Assembly: GCA_003427395.1 (NCBI GenBank)
Contig: BFEA01000099.1
Location: 1,997,964-2,026,229 of the forward strand
Direction: 5' to 3'
From: Chara braunii
Taxonomy: Eukaryota > Streptophyta > Charophyceae > Charales > Characeae
DNA: 28,266 nucleotides
Shown piece by piece: positions 9,040-17,482 of this stretch. The first letter of the stretch is position 1. Every line of letters begins with the position of its first letter. The translations under genes were made by a program, and so were the position numbers. The notes under the pieces are model-generated. The model did not search any database. It was not told the DNA's origin and saw nothing but the letters and a program-made list of their open reading frames with translations.

Positions 9040-10204
9040 ATGGTTAGGGAATGGGAAGAGGGAAAACGAATGACCAAGTACTTCTTCCATAAAATCAAGA
9101 CCAACGGGAGGAACGCCCTCATAGAGCAACTGCAAGGACATCGAGGCATCACGTCAACAACAGAGGGAATGGTAAAAGTAGCACATGATTTTTACAAAAA
9201 CCTGTATACCTCAAGGGAGTTTGAGCACCCTCCATAACAAGTAGCTAACGCAAGGGAAAAATTCTTAAGCTACCTAGAACCAACAGTCCCCAACACACAG
9301 GCAGCAATGTTAGACGCCCTACTATCACTGGTAGAGCTAGAAGAAGCCCTTTAGTCCATGGCTCCTAACAAGACATCGGGTAACGATGGTCTGACCAGGG
9401 AGTTTTGGTTGGAGTTCTGTCTGATCCTAGGGGAAGAATACGAAGCATTCTTAGAACAGGCATGGCGGGAAGAGGGTTTGGGGCAGGACCCAGCTACAGG
9501 AATAGTTACACTCCTCTATAAAAAAGGAGATCCGAAAGACATACAGAACTATAGACCGATAACCCTTCTAACCTTGACGCAGAAGATAGTGGCCAAAGCA
9601 TTAGCTAATAGGTTCAGACGAGTGACTGCAGGATGCTTCCATTTGGATCAAACTGGCTTCATACCTGGAAGATTTATTTTGGACAAATTTCATGACATTG
9701 TCAAGAGTCGGTACGATATATTAAGGATAAAATAATAAACGCAGCAATCCTCTTCTTCGATTTTGAAAAGGCCTACGATCAAGTGAATTGGGATTTCCTT
9801 CAACAGTGTATGGAGAGGATGGGGTAGGACCCAACTTCTGGAAGTGGATCAGAGTTTTATACAATGATGCTCATGGACAAGTTCAAGTCAACGGCCACCT
9901 TTCAGCAACATACAGGATGTCGCGCTCGGCCAGACAGGGGGATCCCCTAGCAGCTCCCATCTTCTTGTTCATCATGGAGGCCGTAGCCTCTTTCTTGAAG
10001 AAGGATCCCTCGATACAACGTTTGATTACGGCACCGGATCAACAGGGTAGGCAAGTGCAGCTCCCTACCACGTTGATGTTTGTGGATGACCTGATGGTGC
10101 TGATCAGAGCATCGGATACCTCCTTCAAAGCGTTAACAAGAGCCATGGAAGCCTTCCAACTAGCTTCGGAAATGAAAATTTACTGGCCAAAGACCGTGGG
10201 TTGA
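9040..10204 (+). pseudogene. LINE reverse transcriptase (fingers-palm), frame-disrupted
   Basis: The domain copies the element's RNA at a nicked chromosomal target. Visible blocks are APNKTSGNDGLTREFW (NKSPGxDGL-like), YKKGDPKDIQNYRPITLL, FHLDQTGFIPGR, motif A FFDFEKAYDQVNWDFL (aspartate codon 9759-9761), SARQGDPLAAPIFLFIMEAV (9923-9982) and motif C FVDD (10079-10090). All three catalytic aspartates are therefore retained. Frames change near 9735 and 9820, and in-frame stops interrupt at 9235 and 9352. A TGA ends the frame at 10202, where a tryptophan codon would continue the protein. Confidence 0.9.
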
Positions 10205-10294
10205 TGGCTGATAACCGAGGAAGGAGAGGGGTTAGACCCTACCATTAACCCAAAAGGACTACAAAGGACCACAGCACAAGCCCCGCTAAGATAC

Positions 10295-11193
10295 ATGGGA
10301 GTTAAGATAACGGAAACAGGCCCGCACCACTCCATGGCAGCCGAACTGATGACCAAGATCCTAGCAAAGTTGGGGGCATGGTCAGCGATTTATACCTCGG
10401 TGTTTGGGAGAGCGCTCATCTTAAATGCATCCATCTTCTCAATGATGTGGGGAGTCCCCCAGCCCAAACGACAGCAACACTGCGAAGAAAAGTTTCATCG
10501 TACCTGTGGACCTCGGATCCCAACAAGCCTAACTTCATTACTAAAGTGGCATGGAAGCATGTTACGAAGCCGAAGGAACAAGGAGGCCTAGGCATAATAG
10601 ATCCAGACCAGCAGCTCAAAGCTCTGCAAACAAAATGGGTACAAACTGATCACCCATCAAAAACTGTCGTGGGTGCCACTGGCCCTGGACAGAATCAGAC
10701 AAATGGCGAAGTACACTACACCAGCCATTATGTCAGGGCTCTTCTCACTGATGTGCAGCAGCTGGGCCAAAGTAGGGAGAGGCCCAAGGGCGCAGACAAG
10801 TAATGACCACGGAACCAGACCGGACACCTACTGGCAGCAGTTGCTGAAATTATGGAAGGAAATTTTCCCTGCCAGAGTTAGAGAGCCACGTTCTCGTGAG
10901 GAGGTTCTTCGTCAGCCCCTATTTTGTAACTCGCCTATAAAGGACAGACAAGGTAAGCCCCTTACTCTGACACAGAAGGACACAAAATGGGGCACGTGGG
11001 TAGAACACAGAGTCTGGCAGATCAAACATTTTGGGCAAACGATAGGCAGCAATGGAAGACGGCTAGGGAGCTCAGAGCGGAATTGAAAGGATGCCACAGA
11101 CTAACCAAGAACCTCAACGACATCCTCATATCCATACCACAGGAATGGGTAGCCATGTTGAAAAGGAACACGCAATGGGGACTAGGCGACTAG
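10295..11193 (+). pseudogene. LINE linker/thumb region, multiple frameshifts
   Basis: Collinear pieces in three frames: PLRYMGVKI and GRALILNASIFSMMWG (to about 10480), SSYLWTSDPNKPNFITKVAW and GGLGIIDP (10490-10640), LALDRIRQMAKYTTPAIMSGLF (10673-11000), W..HRVWQIKHFGQ, and HRLTKNLNDILISIP (11090-11190). The same blocks occur in copy 1 (2042-2860) and copy 4 (minus strand, 28266-27605), which confirms that they belong to the element. Confidence 0.85.
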
Positions 11194-11371
11194 GTTACAT
11201 GGAAACAAGAAGGGGAAGCTTTCCGCATTTAGAGTCAAGAACCAGCCAGGAAGGAGTGGCTGAACGCAAACATGTACAACATCATGAACCCAAGAAGCAC
11301 CACCAGTTTCTTGGACAAGGACTCCAAGACTCCGGTCACCATCCAAGCGCAACACATACAAAAAGTAAGAG

Positions 11372-11959
11372 TTGGAGATGGAGGATTTCACGATTTTTAC
11401 CCCAACCACTCCAACAGAAGATCTAGAGGTTGACCCGGTGGAATGCGCGTGGAATCTCAGAGGAGGAAGGTTGAGAATTATCAGAAGAGTCAGCATACTA
11501 AAGTACACCACGAATTGGTTATCGACTCAGAAGGCGGCACCACCCTCTGAAGACCGTGCTCACGATGCGGTGGGAGAACAGAGTGGGAGTCTCCCGGAGC
11601 AATTACCAACAATACCATGGACAACGATCAATAGGATCAGACTTGGCCGGGTTAGAAGCTTGCAGTGGCTAATTGCCCACGTAGCCCTGCAGGTAAACGC
11701 TTGGCTAAACGAAAAAAGAAGTCGAGCAAGAAGGGACCCCTCCAACGCCTTGTGTTCAGTTTGCCAGCAGGGTTCGGTGGAAACAATGGAGCATGCCCTG
11801 CTGACATGCCCAAAGGCAGAGAGCCTATGGGAATTAGCCAGAACCCTCTGGAAGCAGATGACGCAGAAGCCTTCCCGCAAGAAAAAGAGACCCTGCTTTT
11901 GGGACACAACTGCCCCAGAGATTGGCCAGCTTTCGAGAAGCAGCTATTTCAGCTCATAA
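11372..11959 (+). pseudogene. LINE C-terminal zinc-binding (zf-RVT-like) region
   Basis: After an acidic linker, RVRSLQWLIAHVALQVNAWL leads into a C-X2-C-X9-H-X4-C cluster: Cys 11753 and 11762, His 11792, Cys 11807, within LCSVCQQG...MEHALLTC. This layout matches the reverse-transcriptase zinc-binding module found at the C-terminus of many plant LINE proteins, thought to bind nucleic acid. All four ligands are present. The frame then shifts near 11930 into the C-terminal tail (11665-12282 frame). Confidence 0.85.
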
Positions 11960-12282
11960 GACAGTACACAGTATGGACAATTTGGAAAAGGCGCTGTCAG
12001 GTTACAATAGGGAAGTGGCCGATGCATGAACAGGAAGCAAGGGAGATCCTCCTAAACCTAATGGAGACAGAGATTTGGGCACAGTGGAAAAGAACACAGC
12101 GGCAGATAAGGCAGCAACCGGACCAAGCGCAGGACATGAAAGACAGATTCGACCGCAGAACCCTAGGGAATGGTGAAGTAGCAACTATCCGGGCTACGGC
12201 CTTGTTTTTTCGCGGAGACAGAGAGGGTGAGAAGGCCGTACCAAAGGGAATAAGGTTAGCAACAGTAGGGTTTAGGGTTTAG
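11930..12282 (+). pseudogene. LINE C-terminal tail
   Basis: The frame continues the protein beyond the zinc module: FEKQLFQLIRQYTVWTIWKR, then LNLMETEIWAQWKRTQRQIR. The block is shared with the minus-strand copy at 5159-5020, so it is a conserved end of the family's protein. The last codons overlap a TTTAGGG repeat and stop at TAG 12280-12282. Confidence 0.8.
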
Positions 12283-12288
12283 GGTTTA
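12266..12288 (+). repeat. Short plant-type telomere-like repeat (TTTAGGG, about 3 units)
   Basis: TAGGGTTTAGGGTTTAGGGT followed by TTA covers the last LINE codons and the stop. It is too short to be a telomere and may be a chance expansion or a feature of the LINE 3' region. Confidence 0.8.
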
Positions 12289-12585
12289 AGGCAAGGACCA
12301 GGAAGAAAGAATGAGGCAAGGAGAAGTTAGACAGAGGGGAACCTAGGGGCGTTTCAAAGGGTAAATGGGGACCTAGATAGAGCTTTTTCCTTTATTACTA
12401 TTTGTTGGTTGTTGATCCAGTTTCCTTTTTTCAGGAATAGCATGTGAACGCATAGAAGGTAGGAGCACAGGAACCACCCCGCAATACTAGCCTAATCTGG
12501 GTAATGGCCCCAGTCATCCGGGTTGAGATGTGGAGGGATTCCCAGCCTCCTTTTTCTCTTTATATAATGAAACATGTTATTTGTT

Positions 12586-12601
12586 AAAAAAAAAAAAAAA
12601 A
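12586..12601 (+). repeat. Poly(A) tail of LINE copy 2
   Basis: Sixteen A follow ATGTTATTTGTT and mark the 3' end of the element. Unrelated DNA begins at 12602. Confidence 0.85.
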
Positions 12602-12626
12602 CATGGACGACCCACGCCAGCGTTCT

Positions 12627-12629
<3 letters not shown>

Positions 12630-12680
<51 letters not shown>

Positions 12681-12703
12681 ACACACACACACACACACAC
12701 ACA
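12630..12703. repeat. (CA)n microsatellite
   Basis: About 36 CA units with one GAGA interruption at 12676-12681. The frames called open across it are an effect of the repeat. Confidence 0.97.
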
Positions 12704-13268
12704 TGCTGTATGCCCTTTCTCCATTTGTTTCACAAAGCGCACTGCAATCAGACTCTTTAAGTGGATAGATATGTGACAATGTTATACATATGTATAGTGA
12801 GAGAGAAACTGGCCGGTGCACCATGGGCAGAAAGGAAAGAAAGACAAGAAACAGGGGCTGTGACAGACTGTTTCGTCAGAGTTTCACTGACTCATCAGGA
12901 GGCTAAGCCCGTACAGTATGCAGAGTCTTGCACCCGATGACACCGTAAGCGAGAATCCAACTTAACCCCAGTTGTGGTTGGGCTCCAACCACTGCCCCAC
13001 AACTGATACCCCAAGGTGGGCACGAACCACTGCCCTCAAAGGTTCCTGTGACGATAGCCAAAGCACACAAACAATTTCAAAGACTCTACAGGCAGACTGC
13101 AGCAGGTTCACACCCCGTCATCAGCCAGCACAAAATACCTAGGAAAAACAGAAAGGTCTGCCACAGCATGGATAAAGTACCAGCAAATAGCAGATAATAT
13201 TTATTTTTGGCACAAGAGCATTCGTTGTTTTTCCTTGTACACAGTGCTCGTACTAGAGGCGCACCATT
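12704..13268. other. Unassigned stretch with no gene seen
   Basis: Ordinary-complexity sequence with no motif recognised on either strand. A local inverted repeat (GTTGTGG at 12972 with CCACAAC at 12998) and the repeated phrase AACCACTGCCC (12989 and 13026) are the only structure. Confidence 0.4.
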
Positions 13269-13269
13269 G

Positions 13270-13674
13270 CCATGTAGTGGTAGCGCTGACCACCCCCGCC
13301 CCCCTTTCTCAACCTGATAGGAGGAAAACGCCGCGGGTGGCTAGCAAAGTGGTGAAGTGATGGAATTTGAATGAACTACTCATTTATAATTTTAGACAAT
13401 CAGTGTGCGAATGAGACAGACAGACCAGACCAGACCAGAGTGGCAGACAGACAGACAGACAGACGGCATATCACCACCTAGTGGTAGTGCTGACACTCCC
13501 CCCCCCTTCAACCTGATTGGAGGAAACCGCCGCGGGGGGCTAGCAAAGTCGTAAAGTGATGGAATTTGAATGAACTACTCATTTATAATTTTAGACAATC
13601 AATGTGCAATTGAGACAGACAGACAGACTGACAGACAGACAGACCGGCAGACAGATAGAGAGACAGACAGACCA
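13270..13674 (+). repeat. Tandem duplication, two units of about 200 bp
   Basis: Unit 1 (about 13270-13468) and unit 2 (about 13473-13674) share TAGTGGTAG, a C-run, CAACCTGAT, GAGGAAA, CGCCGCGG, GGCTAGCAAAGT and the block TGGAATTTGAATGAACTACT (13361 and 13560), each ending in GACA repeats. The spacing of the main block is 199 bp. The units differ at scattered bases, so the duplication is not recent. Confidence 0.9.
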
Positions 13675-13762
13675 GACCAGATGGACGGACAGACGGGCGG
13701 ACGAACATGGATGGACGGACGGACTGACGGAGGGATGGGCGGACAGAGAGACAGACAGACAT
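13613..13762 (+). repeat. (CAGA)n and degenerate (GGAC)n microsatellite
   Basis: CAGA units pass into GGACGGAC-type degenerate units by 13690 and back to GACA near 13745. A shorter CAGA tract at 13437-13465 ends the upstream 200-bp unit. Confidence 0.93.
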
Positions 13763-13769
13763 AGGTCCA

Positions 13770-14280
13770 CATTTATTACTTTTCAGTGCTTTTCATCTGT
13801 GTCTTGTTTTCCCACCAAAAGAAGCAATACCCTCCAAATTTCAACAAAAAAAAAAAAAAAATCGTTTTTCAATACCTTCACAGAAAAAAGAAACGGCAGG
13901 TACATGCGAATGATGCTGACCTAGGAGCCGACTGATTCAATTGCAGATTACCAAATTGCATACATACCTCTGAGAAAGCCCATAGTGTGGAGTGGTTGGG
14001 CTCCCTCCCTGGCAAATCTTGCCCTCGTCGCTCATCCCCTTTCAGCCCACTGCAGACACCATGGAATTTACGTCCACCCTTGCGCTCCGCGGAAAAGACG
14101 CCGACGCCAACAGAGACTCCATCGACAGAGGAACCGTGCGGATGATCAACAGACACACCTCGGCTCCCTGAACCATTGCCGGCTTTCCTTTTATACACCA
14201 TTTCCGCATACCTTCTCAGCCCCTGTTTTCCATTTCACACCAGAGTTTTGAAACATGAGCGCGTAACCATGACGGCGGGT
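13770..14280. other. Unassigned stretch with no gene seen
   Basis: An A-run at 13845-13861 and otherwise mixed sequence. Open frames on both strands are short, overlap one another and show no family motif. Confidence 0.4.
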
Positions 14281-14289
14281 TCACATCAC

Positions 14290-14612
14290 AAGGGTTTGCG
14301 CCCCACACTCCGCCACAAGTAAGCATAAGTGTTCGCGGCACCACACTCCATCAGTAAGCATAAGTGTTTGCGGCCCATAACTGTTTGCGGCCCACACTCC
14401 ATCAGTAAGCACAAGTAAGCATAAGTGTTTGCGGCACCACACTCCATCAGTAAGCATAACTGTTTGCGGCCCATAACTGTTTGCGGCCCGCGCTCCATCA
14501 GTAAGCATAAGTGTTTGCGGCCCATAACTGTTTGGGCCCCGCACTCCATCAGTAAGCATAAGTGTTTGCAGCCCCTAATAGTTTGCGGCCCACACTCCAT
14601 CAGTAAACATAT
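14290..14612. repeat. Composite minisatellite, about 33 and 51-bp higher-order units
   Basis: The phrase CACACTCCATCAGTAAGCAT recurs with changes, followed by AAGTGTTTGCGGC and, in longer units, an inserted CCATAACTGTTTGCGGCC. Units with and without the insert alternate, so the array has mixed periods. On the minus strand it keeps an open frame repeating MLTDGV..NSYGPQT, which is a by-product of the array rather than a gene. Confidence 0.9.
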
Positions 14613-14753
14613 ATTGTTATGATAAAGATAAAGGATAGATAAATGGCAGAGAAATGACAGAAAACGAAAGACAAACAACGCGTCAATGACAAATAAATGC
14701 CAGGTAAATAGACCATGACAACCCGATAGAACTATTGATTGTGTAGTATGTGT

Positions 14754-14857
14754 ATACCTTTCTCAGCCTCTCGTCTGAGTAAGATTGAGTGTAGTGTCTG
14801 TTCTGATCAGTTTAGTATCTGATTCGTGGTCCAATACGGCTCATTGAAGTAAAATAA
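14754..14857 (+). pseudogene. U2 snRNA pseudogene, 5' half
   Basis: It starts like U2 (ATACCTTTCTC.GCC) and follows it through AGTGTAGT.TCTGTTCT.ATCAGTTTA.TATCTGAT, then into a diverged version of stem-loop II (GTGGTCCAATACGGCTCA), before A-rich sequence. The branch-point-pairing region GTAGTA reads GTAGTG. The Sm site and 3' domains are absent, so it cannot make U2. Confidence 0.75.
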
Positions 14858-14933
14858 AAAAAATGATAATAATAATTAAAAAAAAAAGAAAGGAAATATC
14901 AACTGGCCGCCAGACCTTCGAGCACAAACCTCC

Positions 14934-15041
14934 CTACTGTCCCCCAAACACAACACACCCTCATTTCGGCTGTACCTGACCGGAAACATAGCTTGAATAC
15001 ATTCACTACCAAGGTGCGTTCTATTCAGGGGAAGACGGTAG
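14934..15041 (-). mobile_element. MITE with CCGTCTTCC ends, copy 1
   Basis: The plus strand starts CTACTGTCCCCC and ends GGGGAAGACGGTAG, an imperfect inverted repeat of about 28 bp. Read on the minus strand, the whole 108 bp aligns with 17483-17593, including the internal TGAATGTAT.CAAGCTAT and TTTCCGG.CAG.TACAG. Both ends carry TA outside CCGTC, which suggests a TA target duplication as in Tc1/mariner-type elements. Confidence 0.85.
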
Positions 15042-15154
15042 GTGAGAAGGTCGGACATTCAGCCAGATTTTTCGCGCCTTGGAGGTCCAGCCCGACCGTT
15101 GGAACAAGACAACGGGGTAGGCCCCAGGATGCACCATTTACAATTTTAGACTCT

Positions 15155-15265
15155 AAACTGGGACCCGTGTAAGTGGGTCCCAAAGGTACAAACTGTAAGG
15201 GCCAGATCCCACTAGCCCCTACTATTCATTTCTGACCGTTGATCTTCGTAATCGAGGGTGAAAAA
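15155..15265. mobile_element. Possible relative of the palindromic GGTCCCACTT element
   Basis: GGGACCCGTGTAAGTGGGTCCC forms a local palindrome here. About 60 bp later TGACCGTTGATCTTCG resembles the arm GGCCGTTGATCTTTG of the element at 16598-16703. The order of the blocks differs, so the relation is tentative. Confidence 0.35.
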
Positions 15266-15441
15266 TGAATAATCCAGGGTATTGGGATTTGACCCTAAGC
15301 CCTGATCTGAGCTGTGCCAGGAGTCCAGAACCATAAGGCGCCGAACACGGGCACGGAACCCGTCTATTTCACTCTTTTGCTGTTCTTTTTTTGGGGGGGG
15401 GGNGGGGGTCGGGGGAGGGGGGAGGGGGCCACGGTGGGAAG

Positions 15442-15516
15442 GACGATTTCTCAATTTGTGTGTAAGCCTTGCAGTGGGGCCATGCTAATCTTCCCTGTAC
15501 CGTTCTTGAAATTCTG
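15442..15516 (-). pseudogene. U6 snRNA fragment
   Basis: The plus strand reads GATTTCTCAATTTGTGTG, then GGGGCCATGCTAATCTTC and CTGTACCGTTC, the reverse complement of U6 from near its 3' end to upstream of the ACAGAGA box. It is diverged at several places. A T-run and a LINE 3' end follow within 30 bp. Confidence 0.75.
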
Positions 15517-15540
15517 CTTTTTTTTTTTTGAAAAAATTAT

Positions 15541-15647
15541 GTTATTTTGACTTGCCGGGGGAATAGGAACCGGACTGACGCTCCCCACAGAATGGATATG
15601 GAGTCAGGACCATAAGGACCTGTTATTAAAAAAAAAAAAAAAAAAAA
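15541..15647 (+). mobile_element. LINE 3' end fragment with poly(A)
   Basis: GGAATAGGAACCGGACTGA and the flanking bases match the 3' end of LINE copy 1 (3020-3126), and the segment ends in about 20 A (15628-15647). Only the last 85 bp before the tail were copied, a typical severe 5' truncation. Confidence 0.85.
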
Positions 15648-15652
15648 GGGAA

Positions 15653-15678
15653 GAAGAAGAAGAAGAAGAAGAAGAAGA
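15653..15678. repeat. (AAG)n microsatellite
   Basis: About eight GAA/AAG units directly after the LINE poly(A), possibly grown from the tail. Confidence 0.9.
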
Positions 15679-15882
15679 GTAAATTACTAAATTGTCTTTT
15701 TAAAAGTTTTTTAAGTATTTTTTGATCAGGAGGAGTGCATGGCGCTGCATGGTGGAGTGCATAGCGCTGCATGAGTTTGTGGACTGCTCTCTCACCTGAT
15801 CTATGGATGGGATGAGAGTATCTTGATACGCATCCATATCTTTCTAAGTGTTTTCATCTTTTCATTTTGAATTGGTAATACC

Positions 15883-15916
15883 GGGGGGGGGGGGGGGGGA
15901 GAGAGAGAGAGAGAGA
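15883..15916. repeat. G-run followed by (GA)n
   Basis: Seventeen G followed by eight GA units. Homopolymers of this length are error-prone in short-read assembly; the other long G-run (about 15393-15408) contains an N. Confidence 0.95.
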
Positions 15917-15949
15917 AGCTTCGATCGAATGGCTCCAGCACTGAATTGC

Positions 15950-16047
15950 AATTATCCTTATGCTCGGTAGTCTGCCTTTTGGCTAAGATCAAGTGTAGTA
16001 TCTGTTCTGATCAGTTTAATATCTGGAAAAAAAAATTATCCTTATGC
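15950..16047 (+). pseudogene. U2 snRNA retrocopy with target-site duplication and poly(A)
   Basis: GCCTTTTGGCTAAGATCAAG and GTGTAGTATCTGTTCT.ATCAGTTTAATATCTG match the first 65 nt of U2, with the branch-point-pairing GTAGTA intact. Seven extra bases (TAGTCTG) sit after TCGG. The copy ends in a run of A (16026 on) and is bracketed by an exact 14-bp duplication AATTATCCTTATGC (15950-15963 and 16034-16047). This is the classic mark of LINE-mediated retrotransposition. It is 5'-end sequence only, so it is not a functional U2 gene. Confidence 0.93.
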
Positions 16048-16113
16048 GCAGAGGGAAACAGGTGAGGTTTGCAGCGACGGGAGCGACAGACACACAGAGC
16101 TACAGCTAGTCAT

Positions 16114-16138
16114 TTTTCTTTTCTTTTCTTTTCTTTTC
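16114..16138. repeat. (TTTTC)n short tandem repeat
   Basis: About five units. On the minus strand it is an AAAAG-type tail immediately 3' of the U6 fragment at 16139-16205, so it may be the retrocopy's A-rich end. Confidence 0.85.
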
Positions 16139-16205
16139 GCAGGGGCCACGCTAATCTCTTCATTCTCTCTGTATTGTTCCAATTTCAACGGATATCCCGA
16201 AGGAC
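16139..16205 (-). pseudogene. U6 snRNA fragment, 5' two-thirds
   Basis: The plus strand reads GCAGGGGCCACGCTAATCTC, then CTCTGTATTGTTCCAATTT and CGGATATCCCGAAGGAC, the reverse complement of U6 from its central region to its 5' end. There is a 6-7 base insertion in the ACAGAGA neighbourhood. The 5' end abuts a MITE at 16214 and the 3' side an AAAAG-type tract. Confidence 0.85.
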
Positions 16206-16211
16206 GCTGCC

Positions 16212-16402
16212 GTCTCCCCCGAACATAACGCACCCTAAAATGAATGTATACGAGTTATATGAGTCCGTGCTATGTAGAGATACATAGAGTGCTACTAGTG
16301 TATGTATACTGAGCAACAACAGGCTCGAGCGGGCTAGTGGCAACCAGCGAGCTGTCCCAGTCGGGCCACGTTCGGGTGCGTTATGTTCACGTTCGGGCCC
16401 AA
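16212..16402 (+). mobile_element. MITE with CCGTCTTCC ends, copy 2, expanded and degenerate
   Basis: The left end GCCGTCTCCCCCGAACATAA and CGCACCCTAAAATGAATGTA match the family. The right end keeps GGGTGCGTTATGTTC but not the terminal GAAGACGG. The interior is about 80 bp longer than in the other copies, with unrelated sequence from about 16262 to 16365. It sits within 10 bp of the 5' end of a U6 copy. Confidence 0.7.
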
Positions 16403-16562
16403 GTAAGTTAAGTTTTTTTTTTTCCCTTTGTCTTGTGCTGTTTTGTTTCCCGCTTCCTTTCCCTCTTTTCCCACATTGCTACAAAACCTTCACTCCCATG
16501 ACACACACAAAAAAAAAAAAACAAAGCCCACAAAAAAAAAAAAAAAACTAAGGCAAAAGAGC

Positions 16563-16738
16563 CCATTTCCCGATTTATGCGCGTCATCCTTGCGCAGGCC
16601 CGGGGCTAGGTCCCACTTACACGAATTATTAAGCGATATTGACCGTACATAGCAAAGATCAACGGCCAGAATCTCTTAATCCGTGCAAGTGGGACCTTGC
16701 CCCCCCAGGGGCCATGCTAATCTTCTCTGTATCGTTCG
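16563..16738 (-). pseudogene. U6 snRNA copy split by an insertion
   Basis: The 3' half lies at 16563-16597 (plus strand CCATTTCCCGATTTATGCGC, then GTCATCCTTGCGCAG) and the 5' part at 16704-16738 (CAGGGGCCATGCTAATCTTC, then TCTGTATCGTTC). Together they are close to true U6, apart from the interruption in the middle of GCGCAGGGGCC, where CAG is present on both sides. The extreme 5' end of U6 is missing beyond 16738. Confidence 0.88.
16598..16703. mobile_element. Palindromic MITE-like element inserted in U6
   Basis: The two halves are near-complete inverted repeats. GGTCCCACTTACACG on the left pairs with CGTGCAAGTGGGACC on the right, and inside GACCGTACATAGCAAAGATCAACGG and its surroundings continue the pairing to the centre. 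The 106-bp element has no coding capacity. The CAG/CAGG on both sides suggests a 3-4 bp target duplication. Confidence 0.8.
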
Positions 16739-16955
16739 CTCGGCCCGCTTCCCGGCTTGCATGTTAATAAATGATTGATCTCCTCTTTAAAAAAAAACAA
16801 CAAAAAAATAAACAAAGGCAAAAGAGGGAACGTTTGTTAACAAACAAAACAAAGGGAAAAAAAAACAAACAAACAGAGAGAAAGCCAGAAACAAAGAGAG
16901 CATCGCGAAGGGGAAAGAAGCTGAGTGAAAGAGTGAGAGATCAACAGATCAACAG

Positions 16956-16958
<3 letters not shown>

Positions 16959-16987
<29 letters not shown>
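16959..16987. repeat. (GA)n microsatellite
   Basis: Fourteen GA units in an A-rich context (16785-16990). Confidence 0.95.
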
Positions 16988-16990
<3 letters not shown>

Positions 16991-16999
16991 TCCTACAGT

Positions 17000-17480
17000 A
17001 GTAGATTAATTATTCCGCCTTACCCACGAGTTAGACGTCCCGAATGGTCCGCAGTCACAAGCGACGACCGACTGGCAGGTGACACGTGGTCTTTGTCTTT
17101 CGGTTTTAGGCACTCAATTATTGATTCTTTATCGTTCACATGCTGCTTATGGCTTAAGGCTGATTCCTGTATGTGCTCATACAACCGACTGGCAGGTGGG
17201 CTGCGGCCGCTGGGATATGCTAGCTGAGAGGTCTTACATTGCCGTGGTCCCAATAGAGAGCGAATGTGGTCCCAGCCGGCGGCCGGCGGCACAGGTGGTC
17301 CCACTCAGCGGCGCAGCTGGTTTCCACTGGGCAGCTTACCTCCTCCTTGGTACCAATTGCTGAGGTGGGCGCCCACGATCAACGGATCAGGCAGAGAGCT
17401 AAGATAGCTCAGCTCAGCTGAAAAGATGACGAGCTACCGTCAATATCAAACGCTGACTTAGGATGAAGAAGGTACACACC
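17000..17480. other. Unassigned stretch with short internal repeats
   Basis: ACCGACTGGCAGGTG is exact at 17067-17081 and 17184-17198, and GTGGTCCCA occurs at about 17246, 17269 and 17293. AGCTCAGCTCAGCTGAAAAG lies at about 17407. No coding potential is convincing. Confidence 0.5.
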
Positions 17481-17482
17481 GA

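Larger units (their letters stand above)
8990..12601 (+). mobile_element. LINE retrotransposon copy 2, longest copy, 5'-truncated with poly(A)
   Basis: Order along the element: a pre-RT block (EWEEGKRMTKYFFHKIKTNG), RT fingers and palm (9358-10200), linker/thumb (10290-11190), a zinc-binding module (11640-11830), a C-terminal tail (VWTIWKRRC, LMETEIWAQWKR) ending at about 12281, about 300 bp of 3' UTR, and 16 A at about 12586-12601. The apurinic endonuclease expected upstream is missing. The 5' limit lies within about 100 bp of the adapter junction, so it may be artificial. The protein is broken by stops at 9235, 9352, 10202 and 11191, and by frame changes near 9735, 9820, 10480, 10650, 11050, 11380 and 11930. 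It is a dead copy of a plant-type LINE; I infer the L1 group from the RT plus zinc-binding layout. Confidence 0.92.

Noticed and set aside
12266-12288. True telomere or healed chromosome end
   Set aside because: Only about three units, located inside a LINE with continuous sequence on both sides.
14290-14612. CRISPR array
   Set aside because: Repeats are directly adjacent or carry the same insert, with no unique spacers, and the context is eukaryotic.
14281-14678. Minus-strand frames repeating MLTDG..GPQT as a repeat protein
   Set aside because: They are by-products of the minisatellite; two frames are open with the same phrase shifted.
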